A stretch of DNA of 64,000 nt from Bacteroides sp. OF04-15BH (GCF_003477995.1 NZ_QUEM01000011.1:1-64000); one strand, 5' to 3'; counted from the first letter of the stretch, positions 36,013 to 45,930 are shown. A program made the numbers and translations. The notes: a model not told the origin generated them from the letters alone.

Positions 36013-36648
36013 TTAAATTGGTTTGGCCGGTCCCTGGCGCACCACGGAGTCTTGCGGGCTGGCCGAGCCGGCATCGTTAAACGGCAATGAGCCTTTTGAA
36101 TTGTAGAATGTGTAGCGGGTCATCTGTTCGTTGGAGCGGAAACGGGTTCCTTCCACCTCGCGTTCGGGGGTGATGATCCGTACATACATGTTGGAGTACA
36201 CTTCGTGGCTGGACATGTCCCAGAACAGTTCTTCGGTCTTGAAGACAGTACCCTCCACGTTCCGAACTACAACGCGTCCGCGCAGCTCCCAAAGTTTCTG
36301 GTTATAACAGTAGGCGGTGTCGGCCTGGACGAACCATTCTACATGAAAGGTGGTGTCGAACTTCTCCAGAAGCAGTCCTTTCAGGAAGGTCCATTTCGGC
36401 GGGTTGGTGGTGTTGTAGATATTCCAGTTTTCGGCAATGATCTTGTAGCGGATGATTCCCGAGTCGGAAATCAGGTTGCTGATGCCCTTGGCCTGCATGA
36501 AGGGGAGGGAGTCTTTGTCGCTGACTGCGGGTGCCGTATGCACCTTTTCGCCCGAACATGAGGATATCAAAACATGCATAGCAGTTATCAGAAGTATAAC
36601 TGCTATGCATGAAGTTGAATTCATATAATTATGTTTCTTTGCCGTCAT
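36013..36648 (-). CDS. lptC: LPS export protein LptC-like lipoprotein
   Basis: 211 aa from ATG 36648, 5 bp after the stop of the outer-membrane gene; a start at ATG 36624 is also possible. A signal peptide ends in the lipobox LISSCS. The rest is the OstA/LptC-type beta-jellyroll (AENWNIYNTTNPPKW, LRGRVVVRNVEGTVFKTEELFW, TRFRSNEQM). LptC receives LPS from LptFG and hands it to LptA; in this phylum it is often a lipoprotein rather than a bitopic membrane protein. The tight spacing with an outer-membrane protein and GldE-like gene supports an envelope role. Confidence 0.82.
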   Translation of the reverse strand: MTAKKHNYMNSTSCIAVILLITAMHVLISSCSGEKVHTAPAVSDKDSLPFMQAKGISNLISDSGIIRYKIIAENWNIYNTTNPPKWTFLKGLLLEKFDTTFHVEWFVQADTAYCYNQKLWELRGRVVVRNVEGTVFKTEELFWDMSSHEVYSNMYVRIITPEREVEGTRFRSNEQMTRYTFYNSKGSLPFNDAGSASPQDSVVRQGPAKPI

Positions 36649-36653
36649 AAAGC

Positions 36654-37973
36654 TTAGTTGATCTTCCACTTCATAAACCACTTCTCATTGAAGGTGATGC
36701 CCACGTTCAGACGGAGGTAGTTTTCGGTAATCATGGATGTAGCACTCGGGCTGCAATGCAACCATTGGAAGGATACGTTGACCACCGAGCGGTTGTTGAT
36801 ATTGTTGGTGATGGGCAGTCCGAATCCGGCAGTGATGCCATATTCGCGCGGACCGTCCTGACCGTTTACCTTGACGTATGGGGTGCTGTATGAAGCTCCT
36901 ATCTTGTATTCCACGCGTTGCAGGTAGCGGCGGCTCTCGCGGTTAGGTACAAATTCGGCACCAATCACAGCCTTCGTGCGGTTCAGGAACTGTCCCTTTT
37001 GTGCGGCATAGACCGAAGTCTGGTCGTCGATGGCAGGCATGACACAGTCTGCCCACTTTTCGTGATGCACATCGGCACCGACGCTCCACTGGTTGTTGTA
37101 CTTCCAGTTGATACCCACACCGAAGCTGTATGGCAGCTGGAAGGCATTCGGAGCCACTTGTGTGGTGGAGTCGCTGTTGGTAGTGTGAGTCAGCACGGTG
37201 GCTGAATTGTTGATTTTGTGTCCGATTCCGGCAATCGCACCGATGGTCAGCAGGTTCTTCTTGTTGATAGGAATGTCATACTGAACACCGAGGTCTACCT
37301 TGTAAGTGGTGATGTCGGCATTGAACTGTCGGTACAGATTGTTGGCATTGGCATCGGCCGAAGAGCCGTTGTATAAAGTCTGGCTCACCGTGTGGTAGTA
37401 GTTACCCCACAGATAGCTCACGTTGGCACCGATGGAAAAGTTGCGGAACGGTTCCCAACCGATACCCGCATACAGCTGATGGATACCGCCGTCGCCATAA
37501 TATGTTGACTGGTTGGTGATGGTGTTGCCCGAAACATAGTCCGTGCCCACATGCTGCGATGTGGTGAAGTTGTATCCGATGCTGGAATAGGGAACAAAAC
37601 CGAAAGAAAAGCCCAGGTGCTTTCTGATGCGGAACAGGGCGTTCACATAGTCCAGTGAGGTGTTATGTGCGTTGACACTGGTGCTTCCGTCGCTGAAATT
37701 TCCGTTTTGCAGAGACATACCCACATCAAAGATAAAGGTAAGGGAGTCTGCCTTGGAGTAGGATGCCGGGTTGAGCATGTTTACGCGATTGCCTGCGTGC
37801 AAGCCGATGCCCAGTCCGCTCATGGCTTTGTTGAAACCCTGTGACTGGTCATCCAGCATTCCCAGTCCGAAACGGGAGTAGGGGGAATTGGTTCCGTTGG
37901 TCTGTGCTGTGGCCGGGAGAATTTGTGCTCCGGCGAGTAATAAACTATAAAGAATCTTCCTAGAACTTTTCAT
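36654..37973 (-). CDS. Outer-membrane protein, FadL/OmpP1-like barrel
   Basis: 439 aa with a signal peptide (ILYSLLLAGAQILPATAQ). The N-terminus NSPYSRFGLGM and the MLNPASYSKADS stretch are typical of Bacteroidetes FadL-like transporters, and the remainder is alternating beta-strands rich in Tyr/Asn/Gly. It lacks a terminal Phe (ends MKWKIN). Likely transports a hydrophobic compound or has a structural role; no substrate can be named. Its first 14 bp overlap the coaX 3' end, and it precedes lptC by 5 bp, so all three are one transcript. Confidence 0.78.
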   Translation of the reverse strand: MKSSRKILYSLLLAGAQILPATAQTNGTNSPYSRFGLGMLDDQSQGFNKAMSGLGIGLHAGNRVNMLNPASYSKADSLTFIFDVGMSLQNGNFSDGSTSVNAHNTSLDYVNALFRIRKHLGFSFGFVPYSSIGYNFTTSQHVGTDYVSGNTITNQSTYYGDGGIHQLYAGIGWEPFRNFSIGANVSYLWGNYYHTVSQTLYNGSSADANANNLYRQFNADITTYKVDLGVQYDIPINKKNLLTIGAIAGIGHKINNSATVLTHTTNSDSTTQVAPNAFQLPYSFGVGINWKYNNQWSVGADVHHEKWADCVMPAIDDQTSVYAAQKGQFLNRTKAVIGAEFVPNRESRRYLQRVEYKIGASYSTPYVKVNGQDGPREYGITAGFGLPITNNINNRSVVNVSFQWLHCSPSATSMITENYLRLNVGITFNEKWFMKWKIN

Positions 37974-38691
37974 TGTTGAAATTTAATATTCTGTTTAGTC
38001 CCCTTGGAACGAGGTATTTGTCTGCAAAGATGATATTTTTTATGCTGGAATCAAAATTAAAGTCGTCTCCTCCAGTTAAAAAAACCAAAAGATCCGGATA
38101 CTTTTTCCGGAAGTGGCGGATATAACCCTCTATCTCAAAAGTCATTCCGGTGATTACTCCCGAGCGCATGGCCGTTTCGGTGTCATAACCCAGTTCCGGG
38201 GTGTCTCCCTTTCTGTCGATGAGAGGCAGTTTGGCGGTGAAGGTGTGCATGGCCTTCAGGCGCATCTGCAATCCCGATGTGATGTTTCCGCCCCAGTAAT
38301 TTGCCTGACTGTCAATAAACTCATAGGTGAGGCAGGTGCCGGCATCAATCACGAGGATGTTGCGTTCCGGATACTGCATGTTGGCCCCGATGGCGGCGGC
38401 CAGACGGTCGGAACCCAGCGTGTGCGGCGTGCGGTAACGGTTCTGTATGGGAATTGGGGTAGAGGCGTTGAAATATAAAATTGGGAAATCGACAGATGCC
38501 AGCTGCTCCTGTACCGTAGCCGACAAGTCGATGACCGAGGCGACAATTCCCTTTTTAAATTTATATTTCTTTATGAATGAACCCAGTGCCTCCAACGAAT
38601 CATTGGAGGTTCTGATTTCTTCGACAGGGGTCTCTCCATCGAAGGCTACCAGTTTGGCGAGCGTATTTCCTATGTCAATAATTAGATTCAC
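37960..38691 (-). CDS. coaX: Type III pantothenate kinase
   Basis: 243 aa from GTG 38691. It phosphorylates pantothenate, the first step to coenzyme A. ASKHA-fold motifs: LIIDIGNTLAKL (phosphate 1), TLGSDRLAAAIGA, VIDAGTCLTYEFID (phosphate 2/Asp base) and GGNITSGLQMRLKAM. The GTG start puts the IDIGNT motif at residue 5, as in the family. A longer frame from TTG 38721 is rejected because that TTG lies within the -7 promoter element. First gene of the envelope run. Confidence 0.93.
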   Translation of the reverse strand: MNLIIDIGNTLAKLVAFDGETPVEEIRTSNDSLEALGSFIKKYKFKKGIVASVIDLSATVQEQLASVDFPILYFNASTPIPIQNRYRTPHTLGSDRLAAAIGANMQYPERNILVIDAGTCLTYEFIDSQANYWGGNITSGLQMRLKAMHTFTAKLPLIDRKGDTPELGYDTETAMRSGVITGMTFEIEGYIRHFRKKYPDLLVFLTGGDDFNFDSSIKNIIFADKYLVPRGLNRILNFNNEKF

Positions 38692-38718
38692 TTTCTTTGA
38701 TATATGCCTTTTGGCCTG

Positions 38719-38726
38719 CAAAGTTA
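38719..38726 (-). promoter_or_regulatory. -7 element of the coaX operon
   Basis: Minus-strand TAACTTTG, an exact TAnnTTTG match, 28 bp before the GTG start. No clear -33 is seen. Confidence 0.55.
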
Positions 38727-38872
38727 TATAAAAATGATTAGTTGTGCTACCTTTTTTCTATATTTTGCGTGCTGGAGTTACAGATTCTTTCCGATTTGAA
38801 TGTTTCGTCAAATAATGTACGCTATTTTGCCATTTTTACAGAAATTCGTAGGTGTCGTGTTGATATATTGAT

Positions 38873-38880
38873 TACTTTTG
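38873..38880 (+). promoter_or_regulatory. -7 element of the DUF4105 operon
   Basis: TACTTTTG matches TAnnTTTG, 54 bp before the start codon. The -33 is not evident. It is divergent with the coaX promoter; the whole divergent gap is about 240 bp. Confidence 0.5.
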
Positions 38881-38933
38881 CACGGCTTTAATGAAAAGTG
38901 TTGCTTTTTCTTTTGCCCCAAAGTATGTGATTT

Positions 38934-40139
38934 ATGAAAAAGATTTTTTTGTTTTTGTGGTGCATCTGGAATATCCTGAGTGTGCAGGCGCAGGATTTTG
39001 AACGCGATTCCATTGAGTTCAGTCTGCTCACCTGTTCGCCTTCTTCCGAGATTTATGCGCTATACGGACATACGGCCATCCGTTATCGGAATGTAACAAC
39101 CGGTGACGACTGGGCCTTCAATTACGGACTGTTCGACTTTGATTCGCCGAATTTTGTGTGGCGCTTCACAAAGGGTGAGTGTGACTATGAGTTGGGGATC
39201 ATCCCTTACGCTCCGATGGAAGATTATTATCGTCGCCGTGGCTCGGCGGTCTATGCTCAGGTCCTGAACCTGACACCCGCAGAGAAGGAAAATCTGTTTC
39301 GCCTGCTGATGATCAATTATGAGCCCGAAAACAGAAAGTATCGCTATAACTTCCTTTATGACAACTGTACGACCCGGGCGCGCGACCGCATTGAAGAGGC
39401 GGTCAACGGCGAGGTGGTTTACAAGGAACATGCCGGACGGGTACTCACTTACCGGCAGATTATCCACCAATACACGGCAGCAGCTCCGTGGGCCGAGGTG
39501 GGCAATGACCTCTGTCTGGGTGTCGATGCCGACAAACCTATTACGATACGTCAGGAAATGTTTGCACCTTTTTATATGAAGGACTATGCCGCTCAGGCTG
39601 TGATACGCACGACTGATGGCAAGGAACGCCCGTTTGTCTTGCGCGAGGAAACACTTGTTCCTCTGCCGGCACAGGCTGTGGAGCCTACGGGAATGGCCCG
39701 CATCTTCTCTGAATATCTGACTCCAGTGGTGGTGGGAACCCTGCTGTGCGTCGCTCTGCTGATATTGGGCGTGTTTCAGTATCGCAAGAATAAGATCTAT
39801 TGGGGCGTGGATGTGTTCTTTCAGTTGCTGGTGGCTCTGATGGGCTGTGTGGTTACCGTGCTGTTCTTCTTCTCGGAACATCCTACAGTGGGGTCAAACT
39901 GGCAGATTCTGTTGCTGAATCCTCTGCCTTTCCTGTTCTTGCCGCGGATCGTAACGTGCGCCATACATCGGAAGAAAACACGAATCCATGAGGTATATAC
40001 TGTATGGTTAATGTTTTTTATGATCTTTTCAGTATTTACTCGGCAGGACTTTTGTGCGCCGGTTGTATCTTTGGCATGTATTTTGTTGATACGATCATTA
40101 GGTTATATCCTTTATTATAAGAAAAATCAAATAAAATAA
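38934..40139 (+). CDS. Lnb/DUF4105-family envelope protein, probable lipoprotein N-acyltransferase
   Basis: 401 aa: signal peptide (about 1-19), a periplasmic DUF4105 domain (about 25-240), then about five transmembrane helices to the C-terminus. DUF4105 has an NlpC/P60-like Cys/His pair; here His46 in LYGHTAIRYR and Cys145 in YDNCTTRARD fit. Members of this family (Lnb) have been reported to add the third acyl chain to lipoproteins in Bacteroides, which lack Lnt; I rely on memory for that link. It is followed after 4 bp by the alkaline-phosphatase-like gene, so the two are co-expressed. Confidence 0.8.
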   Translation: MKKIFLFLWCIWNILSVQAQDFERDSIEFSLLTCSPSSEIYALYGHTAIRYRNVTTGDDWAFNYGLFDFDSPNFVWRFTKGECDYELGIIPYAPMEDYYRRRGSAVYAQVLNLTPAEKENLFRLLMINYEPENRKYRYNFLYDNCTTRARDRIEEAVNGEVVYKEHAGRVLTYRQIIHQYTAAAPWAEVGNDLCLGVDADKPITIRQEMFAPFYMKDYAAQAVIRTTDGKERPFVLREETLVPLPAQAVEPTGMARIFSEYLTPVVVGTLLCVALLILGVFQYRKNKIYWGVDVFFQLLVALMGCVVTVLFFFSEHPTVGSNWQILLLNPLPFLFLPRIVTCAIHRKKTRIHEVYTVWLMFFMIFSVFTRQDFCAPVVSLACILLIRSLGYILYYKKNQIK

Positions 40140-40143
40140 GATA

Positions 40144-41730
40144 ATGCATTTAAAAAACTATCGTTTACTTACTGCCCTGATAGGAGCGTGGATTTTGTCC
40201 AACGCTTCGGCACATGCGGCTTCGGATGCGCCGCGTCTGGTGGTGAGCATTACGATCGATCAGTTGCGTTCTGATTACATGCAGGCCTTTAAATCGCTGT
40301 ATGGCGAGCGGGGGTTCAAGCGTCTGATGAAAGACGGATACGTCTGCCTGAATGCGGAATATCCTTTTGTCAGTCCGGACAGAGCTTCGGCTGTGGCTTG
40401 CCTGTTTACCGGTGCTTCGCCTTATGAAAACGGTATTGTGGCGAATATGTGGATGGATCGCAAGATTCTCCGTCCGGTGTTCTGTGTGGACGACGAGAAA
40501 TATCCTTCTCTTCCTAAGGGTACGGCTTCCTCGCCGCAATATCTGCGTACTTCCACTCTGGTGGACGAACTGAAGATGGCTTCGGCCGGAACCGCGCAGA
40601 TTTATGCCATTTCGCCTTTTCGCGATGCTGCAATTCTGGCGGCAGGACATGCAGGCGATGGCGCTTTCTGGATCAATGACGAGACGGGACAGTGGGTTAC
40701 TTCCTCATATTACGGTGGCTATCCGGCGTGGGCCAGTGCTTACGATCGCACCAATCCGTTGTGGGAAAAGGTTGGCGAGTTTAAATGGACGCCGACCAAC
40801 GATCTGGTAGGTAATTTCAATTATCTGCTGGGCAGTGCCGTGACCAATTCCTTTGAACATCGTTTTAAGGGAGACCAGCGTATCTCGCAGTTCAAGACTA
40901 CCGGTTGTGTCAATGAGGAGGTGAATAAGTTTGCCAAAGTGTGCATGGAAAGCACGGCTTTGGGAAAAGATGATGTGACTGACTTTTTGTCAGTGACCTA
41001 TTATGCTGGAAATTTCGAGCATAGAACCTCGTCTGAATATCCTATAGAATTGCAGGATACGTATGTGCGTCTTGACCGTCAGTTGGGCGATCTGATTGAT
41101 TATGTAGAGAAACGGGTGGGAACTGGACAGGTGCTCTTTGTGGTGACCTCTACCGGTTATTCAGACCCTGAGCGCCCTGAATTGGCCCGTTACCGAATTC
41201 CTACCGGAGTGTTCAGCATGAAAAAGGCATCTGCCTTGCTGAACATGTATCTGATGGCCATGTATGGCGAAGGTCAGTATGTGGAAGCCACTTACAATGC
41301 GCAGATTTTCCTGAACAAGAAACTTCTTGAAGAAAAACAGCTTAATTCGGCGGAAGTGTTGCAGCGATGCCAGGATTTCATCATTCAGCTGGAAGGTGTG
41401 CAGGATGTGTATACCAGCCATCGTCTGAATGTCGGTTCCTGGAGTCCTGTAATCAGCAAGATCCGCAACAGTTACCACCCGAAACGTTCCGGAGATATTC
41501 TGATTGATGTTTCTTCGGGCTGGAAACTGGAGACGGAAAACTCTAACGAACCGCTCTGGATCAGAGAGGGCTTCGTCAGCTTCCCGCTGGTATTCCTGGG
41601 CTATGACATCAAGTCACAAATCATAAAAACTCCTGTTTCTGTAGACTGTGTGGCACCTACACTGTCACAGTTTATGAGAATACGGGCTCCAAACGCTTGC
41701 TCTGCTTATCCGCTGACGGATTTAAAATAG
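40144..41730 (+). CDS. Alkaline-phosphatase-superfamily protein with degenerate active site
   Basis: 528 aa with a signal peptide (about 1-26). The fold is clearly that of PafA-type alkaline phosphatases: ITIDQLRSDYM at the N-terminus, FTGASPYENGIVANMW, AISPFRDAAILAAGHAGDGAFW, and YVRLDRQLGDLIDYVEKRVG. The metal site looks lost. Where PafA has a nucleophile T in GHTSIYTG this protein has VACLFTG; where PafA has TADHGA it has TSTGYSD; no His appears at the late HG position. Only the first Asp seems kept. It is therefore probably a pseudo-enzyme or has an altered reaction. It is coupled to the Lnb/DUF4105 gene and lies 88 bp before secA. Confidence 0.8.
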   Translation: MHLKNYRLLTALIGAWILSNASAHAASDAPRLVVSITIDQLRSDYMQAFKSLYGERGFKRLMKDGYVCLNAEYPFVSPDRASAVACLFTGASPYENGIVANMWMDRKILRPVFCVDDEKYPSLPKGTASSPQYLRTSTLVDELKMASAGTAQIYAISPFRDAAILAAGHAGDGAFWINDETGQWVTSSYYGGYPAWASAYDRTNPLWEKVGEFKWTPTNDLVGNFNYLLGSAVTNSFEHRFKGDQRISQFKTTGCVNEEVNKFAKVCMESTALGKDDVTDFLSVTYYAGNFEHRTSSEYPIELQDTYVRLDRQLGDLIDYVEKRVGTGQVLFVVTSTGYSDPERPELARYRIPTGVFSMKKASALLNMYLMAMYGEGQYVEATYNAQIFLNKKLLEEKQLNSAEVLQRCQDFIIQLEGVQDVYTSHRLNVGSWSPVISKIRNSYHPKRSGDILIDVSSGWKLETENSNEPLWIREGFVSFPLVFLGYDIKSQIIKTPVSVDCVAPTLSQFMRIRAPNACSAYPLTDLK

Positions 41731-41779
41731 AATTTGCTATTTACCGTCAATAGAATGTGCTTTTTTGAAAAAATTATAA

Positions 41780-41787
41780 TAACTTTG
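41780..41787 (+). promoter_or_regulatory. -7 element of secA
   Basis: TAACTTTG matches TAnnTTTG exactly, 32 bp before ATG 41819. No consensus -33 at the right spacing. Confidence 0.55.
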
Positions 41788-41818
41788 CAGTCGTTTGACA
41801 AATAAAAAAACAATATAT

Positions 41819-44800
41819 ATGGATATAAATAAATTTTTAAGCAAGCTGTTTGGTAACAAGTCAACCCGAGATATGAAGCAGATTCAGCCTCTGGTTGAGA
41901 AGGTAAAGGCCGCTTATCCTGAAATACAGGCATTGGACAATGATGCACTCCGTGCGAAGACTCAGGAGTTGAAGAGTTACATTCAGGGATCGGCCAATGA
42001 CCTGAAGGACAAAATAGCTGAACTGAAGGCTAAGATCGAGCAGACCGAGATTCAGGACCGTGCTCCTTTGTTTGCACAGGTCGATAAATTGGAGAAGGAG
42101 GTTCTGGACCGCTATGAAGTGGCTCTGAACGAGGTGATGCCTCAGGTGTTCGCTATCGTGAAGTCTACTGCCGAGCGTTTCGCCCAGAATGAGGACGTAA
42201 TCGTTACAGCAAACGATTTCGACCGCATGCTCGCTGTGAAATATGATTTCGTGGATATTGACGGAGACAAGGCCGTATATCACGCTCACTGGACAGCCGG
42301 TGGTAACGACATCCGCTGGAACATGGTACACTATGACGTACAGCTCTTCGGTGGTATCGTATTGCATCAGGGTAAGATCGCCGAGATGGCAACCGGTGAA
42401 GGTAAGACATTGGTAGCAACCCTGCCGGTATTCTTGAATGCGTTGACTGGAAACGGTGTGCACGTGGTAACCGTGAACGACTATCTGGCCAAGCGTGACT
42501 CTGACTGGATGGGTCCGATCTACATGTTCCACGGCTTGAGCGTAGACTGTATCGACCGTCATCAGCCAAACTCTGACGCACGCCGCAAGGCTTACATGGC
42601 CGATATTACTTTCGGTACCAACAATGAGTTCGGTTTTGACTACCTGCGCGACAACATGGCTACTAACCCGAAAGATCTGGTACAGCGCCGTCATAACTAT
42701 GCGATTGTCGATGAGGTGGACTCCGTGTTGATTGACGATGCCCGTACTCCATTGATTATTTCTGGACCGGTGCCACAGGGGGACAATCAGTTGTTCGGCG
42801 TCTATCAGCCGCTGGTTGAGCAGCTCGTGGCAGTTCAGCGCCAGTTGGCCACTCAGTATCTGGCCGAGGCCAAGCAGCTTATTGCCAGTGACGATAAGGA
42901 AAAGGTGGCTCAGGGTTTCCTGCAGTTGTATCGTAGCCACAAGGCCCTCCCAAAGAACAAGCCATTGATTAAATATCTGTCTGAACCGGGAATCAAGGCC
43001 GGTATGCTCAAGACAGAGGAAATCTACATGGAGAACAACAACAAGCGTATGCCGGAGGCGGTAGAACCGTTGTACTTCGTGGTAGATGAGAAGATGAACA
43101 GTGTGGATCTGACCGACAAGGGTAACGAGTGGTTGGCTCACGCAACTTCAAATCCGGATCTGTTCGTATTGCCGGATATCACATCGGCAATGTCAGCATT
43201 GGAGTCTGACACCTCATTGTCTGCTGAGGAGCGTTTGCAGAAGAAGGATCAGCTTTACAGTGACTATGCCGTAAAGAGCGAGCGAGTACACACCATCCAG
43301 CAGTTGCTTAAGGCTTACACCATGTTCAACCGCGATGACGAGTACGTAGTGATCGACGGAGAGGTGAAGATCGTGGACGAGCAGACCGGTCGTATTATGG
43401 ACGGTCGTCGCTGGAGCGACGGTTTGCACCAGGCTGTCGAGGCCAAGGAGCACGTAAAGGTTCAGGCTGCCACACAGACATTTGCAACCATTACTTTGCA
43501 GAACTACTTCAGAATGTATCACAAGCTTTCTGGTATGACCGGTACGGCCAGCACCGAGGCAGGTGAGTTCTGGGATATCTATAAATTGGATGTCGTTGAG
43601 ATTCCGACCAACCGTCCTATCGCCCGTCAGGACATGGATGACCGTGTTTACAAGACTCAGCGTGAAAAGTATAAGGCGGTGATCGAGGAAGTGGAGAAGA
43701 TGATCAAGGCCGGTCGTCCGGTGTTGGTAGGTACCACATCCGTTGAAATCTCTGAAATGTTGAGCAAGATGCTTCAGATGAGAAAGATTCCGCACAACGT
43801 ATTGAATGCGAAGTTGCACCAGCAAGAGGCTGACATCGTGGCCAAGGCCGGACAGAGCAGTACTGTGACCATCGCTACTAACATGGCCGGACGTGGTACG
43901 GATATCAAGTTGAGCGACGAAGTTAAGGCTGCCGGCGGTTTGGCAATCATCGGTACCGAGCGTCACGAGAGCCGTCGTGTAGACAGACAGTTGCGTGGTC
44001 GTGCCGGTCGTCAGGGTGACCCGGGCTCATCTGTATTCTTTGTGTCTTTGGAAGATAAGCTGATGCGTCTGTTCGCCAGCGAGCGTATTGCTCACATTAT
44101 GGACAAACTCGGCTTTGAGGACGGCGAGATGATTGAACACCCGATGATCAGCAAGTCTATCGAGCGCGCCCAGAAGAAGGTAGAGGAGAATCACTTCGGT
44201 GTACGTAAGCGCCTGTTGGAATACGATGATGTGATGAACAAGCAGCGTACAGTAGTGTACGAGAAGCGTCGTCACGCCCTGATGGGAGAGCGTATCGGAA
44301 TGGATATCGCCGACATGATTTGGGACCGTTGCGTATATTTCATCGACGGCGGTGATTATGAAAGCTGCAAGGATAGCTTCCTCGAAGTGTTGGCTATGGA
44401 ATGTCCGTTCACCGAACAGGAATACAACGAGGTGAAGCGTGAGAAACTTTATGAAAAGGCATACGAAGAAGCCATGAAGCGCTTCAAGATGAAGACCGAT
44501 CTGATGGCTGCTGTTGCCAATCCGGTGATCAAGCAGGTTTATGAGACTCAGGGTGCCATGTATGAGAATATTCTGGTTCCGATTACTGACGGACGCCGCA
44601 TGTATCAGATTTCAACCCCACTGAAGGAGGCTTATGAAACAGAGAGCAAGTCAGTGATCAAGGAATTTGAGAAGACCATCATGCTGCACACCATCGACGA
44701 GGCTTGGAAAGAAAACCTGAGATCTCTGGATGAGTTGAAACACTCCGTACAGAATGCCAGCTACGAGCAGAAGGATCCGTTGTTGATCTTCAAGCTGGAG

Positions 44801-45115
44801 AGTGTGACCTTGTTTGACAAGATGGTTGACAAGATCAACAACCAGACGCTGAGCATCCTGATGCGCGGTCAGATTCCGGTACAGGCTCCGCAGGAAGTGC
44901 GCGAGGTAGATCCGGAACCGGCACACCAGAAGCAGAACTATGTGGAGAGCCACGAGGATTTGAATGATCCGGATATGGCTGCCGCAGCTGCACAGGATAC
45001 TCGCGCCGCACAGCCGCAGCAACCTCATGTAGCCGACAAGGGACCGGGTCGCAATGATCCATGTCCTTGCGGAAGCGGCAAGAAGTTCAAGAATTGTCAC
45101 GGAGCCGGTCTCTAA
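41819..45115 (+). CDS. secA: Preprotein translocase ATPase SecA
   Basis: 1098 aa, long as usual in Bacteroidetes because of insertions in the N-terminal half. Walker [13 protein letters not shown] (about residue 190) and the DEAD-type [15 protein letters not shown] lie in NBD1; [15 protein letters not shown] and [13 protein letters not shown] in NBD2; then the helical scaffold. The C-terminal SEC-C zinc-binding motif [17 protein letters not shown] (about 1076-1092) is intact and serves SecB/lipid contact. It drives preproteins through SecYEG. ATG 41819 is used; an upstream TTG frame extension lies just past the -7 element. Codon bias is strong. A terminator follows. Confidence 0.97.
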   Translation: MDINKFLSKLFGNKSTRDMKQIQPLVEKVKAAYPEIQALDNDALRAKTQELKSYIQGSANDLKDKIAELKAKIEQTEIQDRAPLFAQVDKLEKEVLDRYEVALNEVMPQVFAIVKSTAERFAQNEDVIVTANDFDRMLAVKYDFVDIDGDKAVYHAHWTAGGNDIRWNMVHYDVQLFGGIVLHQGKIAEMATGEGKTLVATLPVFLNALTGNGVHVVTVNDYLAKRDSDWMGPIYMFHGLSVDCIDRHQPNSDARRKAYMADITFGTNNEFGFDYLRDNMATNPKDLVQRRHNYAIVDEVDSVLIDDARTPLIISGPVPQGDNQLFGVYQPLVEQLVAVQRQLATQYLAEAKQLIASDDKEKVAQGFLQLYRSHKALPKNKPLIKYLSEPGIKAGMLKTEEIYMENNNKRMPEAVEPLYFVVDEKMNSVDLTDKGNEWLAHATSNPDLFVLPDITSAMSALESDTSLSAEERLQKKDQLYSDYAVKSERVHTIQQLLKAYTMFNRDDEYVVIDGEVKIVDEQTGRIMDGRRWSDGLHQAVEAKEHVKVQAATQTFATITLQNYFRMYHKLSGMTGTASTEAGEFWDIYKLDVVEIPTNRPIARQDMDDRVYKTQREKYKAVIEEVEKMIKAGRPVLVGTTSVEISEMLSKMLQMRKIPHNVLNAKLHQQEADIVAKAGQSSTVTIATNMAGRGTDIKLSDEVKAAGGLAIIGTERHESRRVDRQLRGRAGRQGDPGSSVFFVSLEDKLMRLFASERIAHIMDKLGFEDGEMIEHPMISKSIERAQKKVEENHFGVRKRLLEYDDVMNKQRTVVYEKRRHALMGERIGMDIADMIWDRCVYFIDGGDYESCKDSFLEVLAMECPFTEQEYNEVKREKLYEKAYEEAMKRFKMKTDLMAAVANPVIKQVYETQGAMYENILVPITDGRRMYQISTPLKEAYETESKSVIKEFEKTIMLHTIDEAWKENLRSLDELKHSVQNASYEQKDPLLIFKLESVTLFDKMVDKINNQTLSILMRGQIPVQAPQEVREVDPEPAHQKQNYVESHEDLNDPDMAAAAAQDTRAAQPQQPHVADKGPGRNDPCPCGSGKKFKNCHGAGL

Positions 45116-45142
45116 TCCGGTTTCGTCTGCCGATAACCCATC

Positions 45143-45179
45143 GATGCCCGGATTCGCAAGAGTCCGGGCATCTTTTTTT
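45143..45179 (+). terminator. Intrinsic terminator of secA
   Basis: GATGCCCGGATTC and GAGTCCGGGCATC pair with one wobble around GCAA, followed by T8. Confidence 0.9.
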
Positions 45180-45302
45180 AGAAAAAACTCTTTTTTGGAG
45201 CTTTTGGGCGTGTGGCTCCCGACTTTATTCCCGCTTTGTCCTATTTTCTACATATAATTTGTTTTTTTAGCTCTAAAAAGCGACATTACAAATATTTTTT
45301 TG

Positions 45303-45310
45303 TAATTTTG
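45303..45310 (+). promoter_or_regulatory. -7 element of the 146-aa gene
   Basis: TAATTTTG matches TAnnTTTG, 30 bp before ATG 45340. No clear -33. Confidence 0.5.
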
Positions 45311-45339
45311 GTTTCTATAAATATAAAAGACTTTTGATT

Positions 45340-45780
45340 ATGAGCGTAACATCACCTACGATTCAACAGATAGAACGTGCTTTGAATAAAGTCGCAGCAA
45401 AGTTTTCGATGATAAAGACCGATCCGGTGCTTACGGATATTCATTTACAAATCAAGCCCGAATCCGGTGAACTTCTTGTGTATAATGATGATTTCGATGA
45501 GCTCACCCGTTGTGTGGTTGAGGAGTGGATTGATTCAAAAGACGAGAATTTCTATGAAACGAACGTGCCTGTTTTGAGAAAGTGCATTCAGGGAATGCAG
45601 GAGGTGTGGGAGAAACTTCCTATTCTCAAGCCTTTTTCCTTTGTGCTGATTGATGAAGATCAGGATGTGGTGAGCGACCTTTATCTGGTAGATGATGACA
45701 CCATCATTTTGGATAAGGACCTTTTGAAGGGGCTGGATGAGGAACTGAATGATTTCCTGAAGAAATTGCTCGAAGAATAA
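45340..45780 (+). CDS. Conserved-looking small acidic cytoplasmic protein, unknown function
   Basis: 146 aa from ATG 45340 (an earlier in-frame TTG is ignored). No signal peptide or membrane helix. It is strongly acidic, ending DLLKGLDEELNDFLKKLLEE. The central part (HLQIKPESGELLVYNDDFDEL, then EWIDSKDENFYETNVPVLRK) has regular mixed alpha/beta pattern but no motif I recognise. It has its own promoter and terminator and normal codon use, so it is a real, separately transcribed gene. Function cannot be assigned. Confidence 0.75.
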   Translation: MSVTSPTIQQIERALNKVAAKFSMIKTDPVLTDIHLQIKPESGELLVYNDDFDELTRCVVEEWIDSKDENFYETNVPVLRKCIQGMQEVWEKLPILKPFSFVLIDEDQDVVSDLYLVDDDTIILDKDLLKGLDEELNDFLKKLLEE

Positions 45781-45805
45781 GTTCTTATGAGAAAAATAGC
45801 TGTAG

Positions 45806-45843
45806 AAAGGCAGTGTGGAGCAATCCATGCTGTCTTTGTTTTT
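45806..45843 (+). terminator. Terminator of the 146-aa gene
   Basis: GGCAGTGTGGA (45809-45819) and TCCATGCTGTC (45824-45834) pair with two wobbles around GCAA, then TTTGTTTTTT. Confidence 0.75.
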
Positions 45844-45861
45844 TGCGGTGGCGCCCGTTGT

Positions 45862-45930
45862 AAAAAAAACATCCCAATGAAAATGAAAAATCATCAGGAT
45901 GCCTTTTCATTTTCATTGGGATGATTTTTC
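45862..45930 (-). terminator. Perfect 20-bp inverted repeat, second terminator facing pfkA
   Basis: CATCCCAATGAAAATGAAAA (45870-45889) is repeated inverted at 45904-45923 without mismatch. On the minus strand it is followed by U8 (45862-45869); on the plus strand by ATTTTTC. It probably backs up the pfkA terminator. Confidence 0.65.

Noticed and set aside
41861..43141. 426-codon minus-strand frame opposite secA
   Set aside because: Antisense shadow of a biased-codon gene; no recognisable protein.
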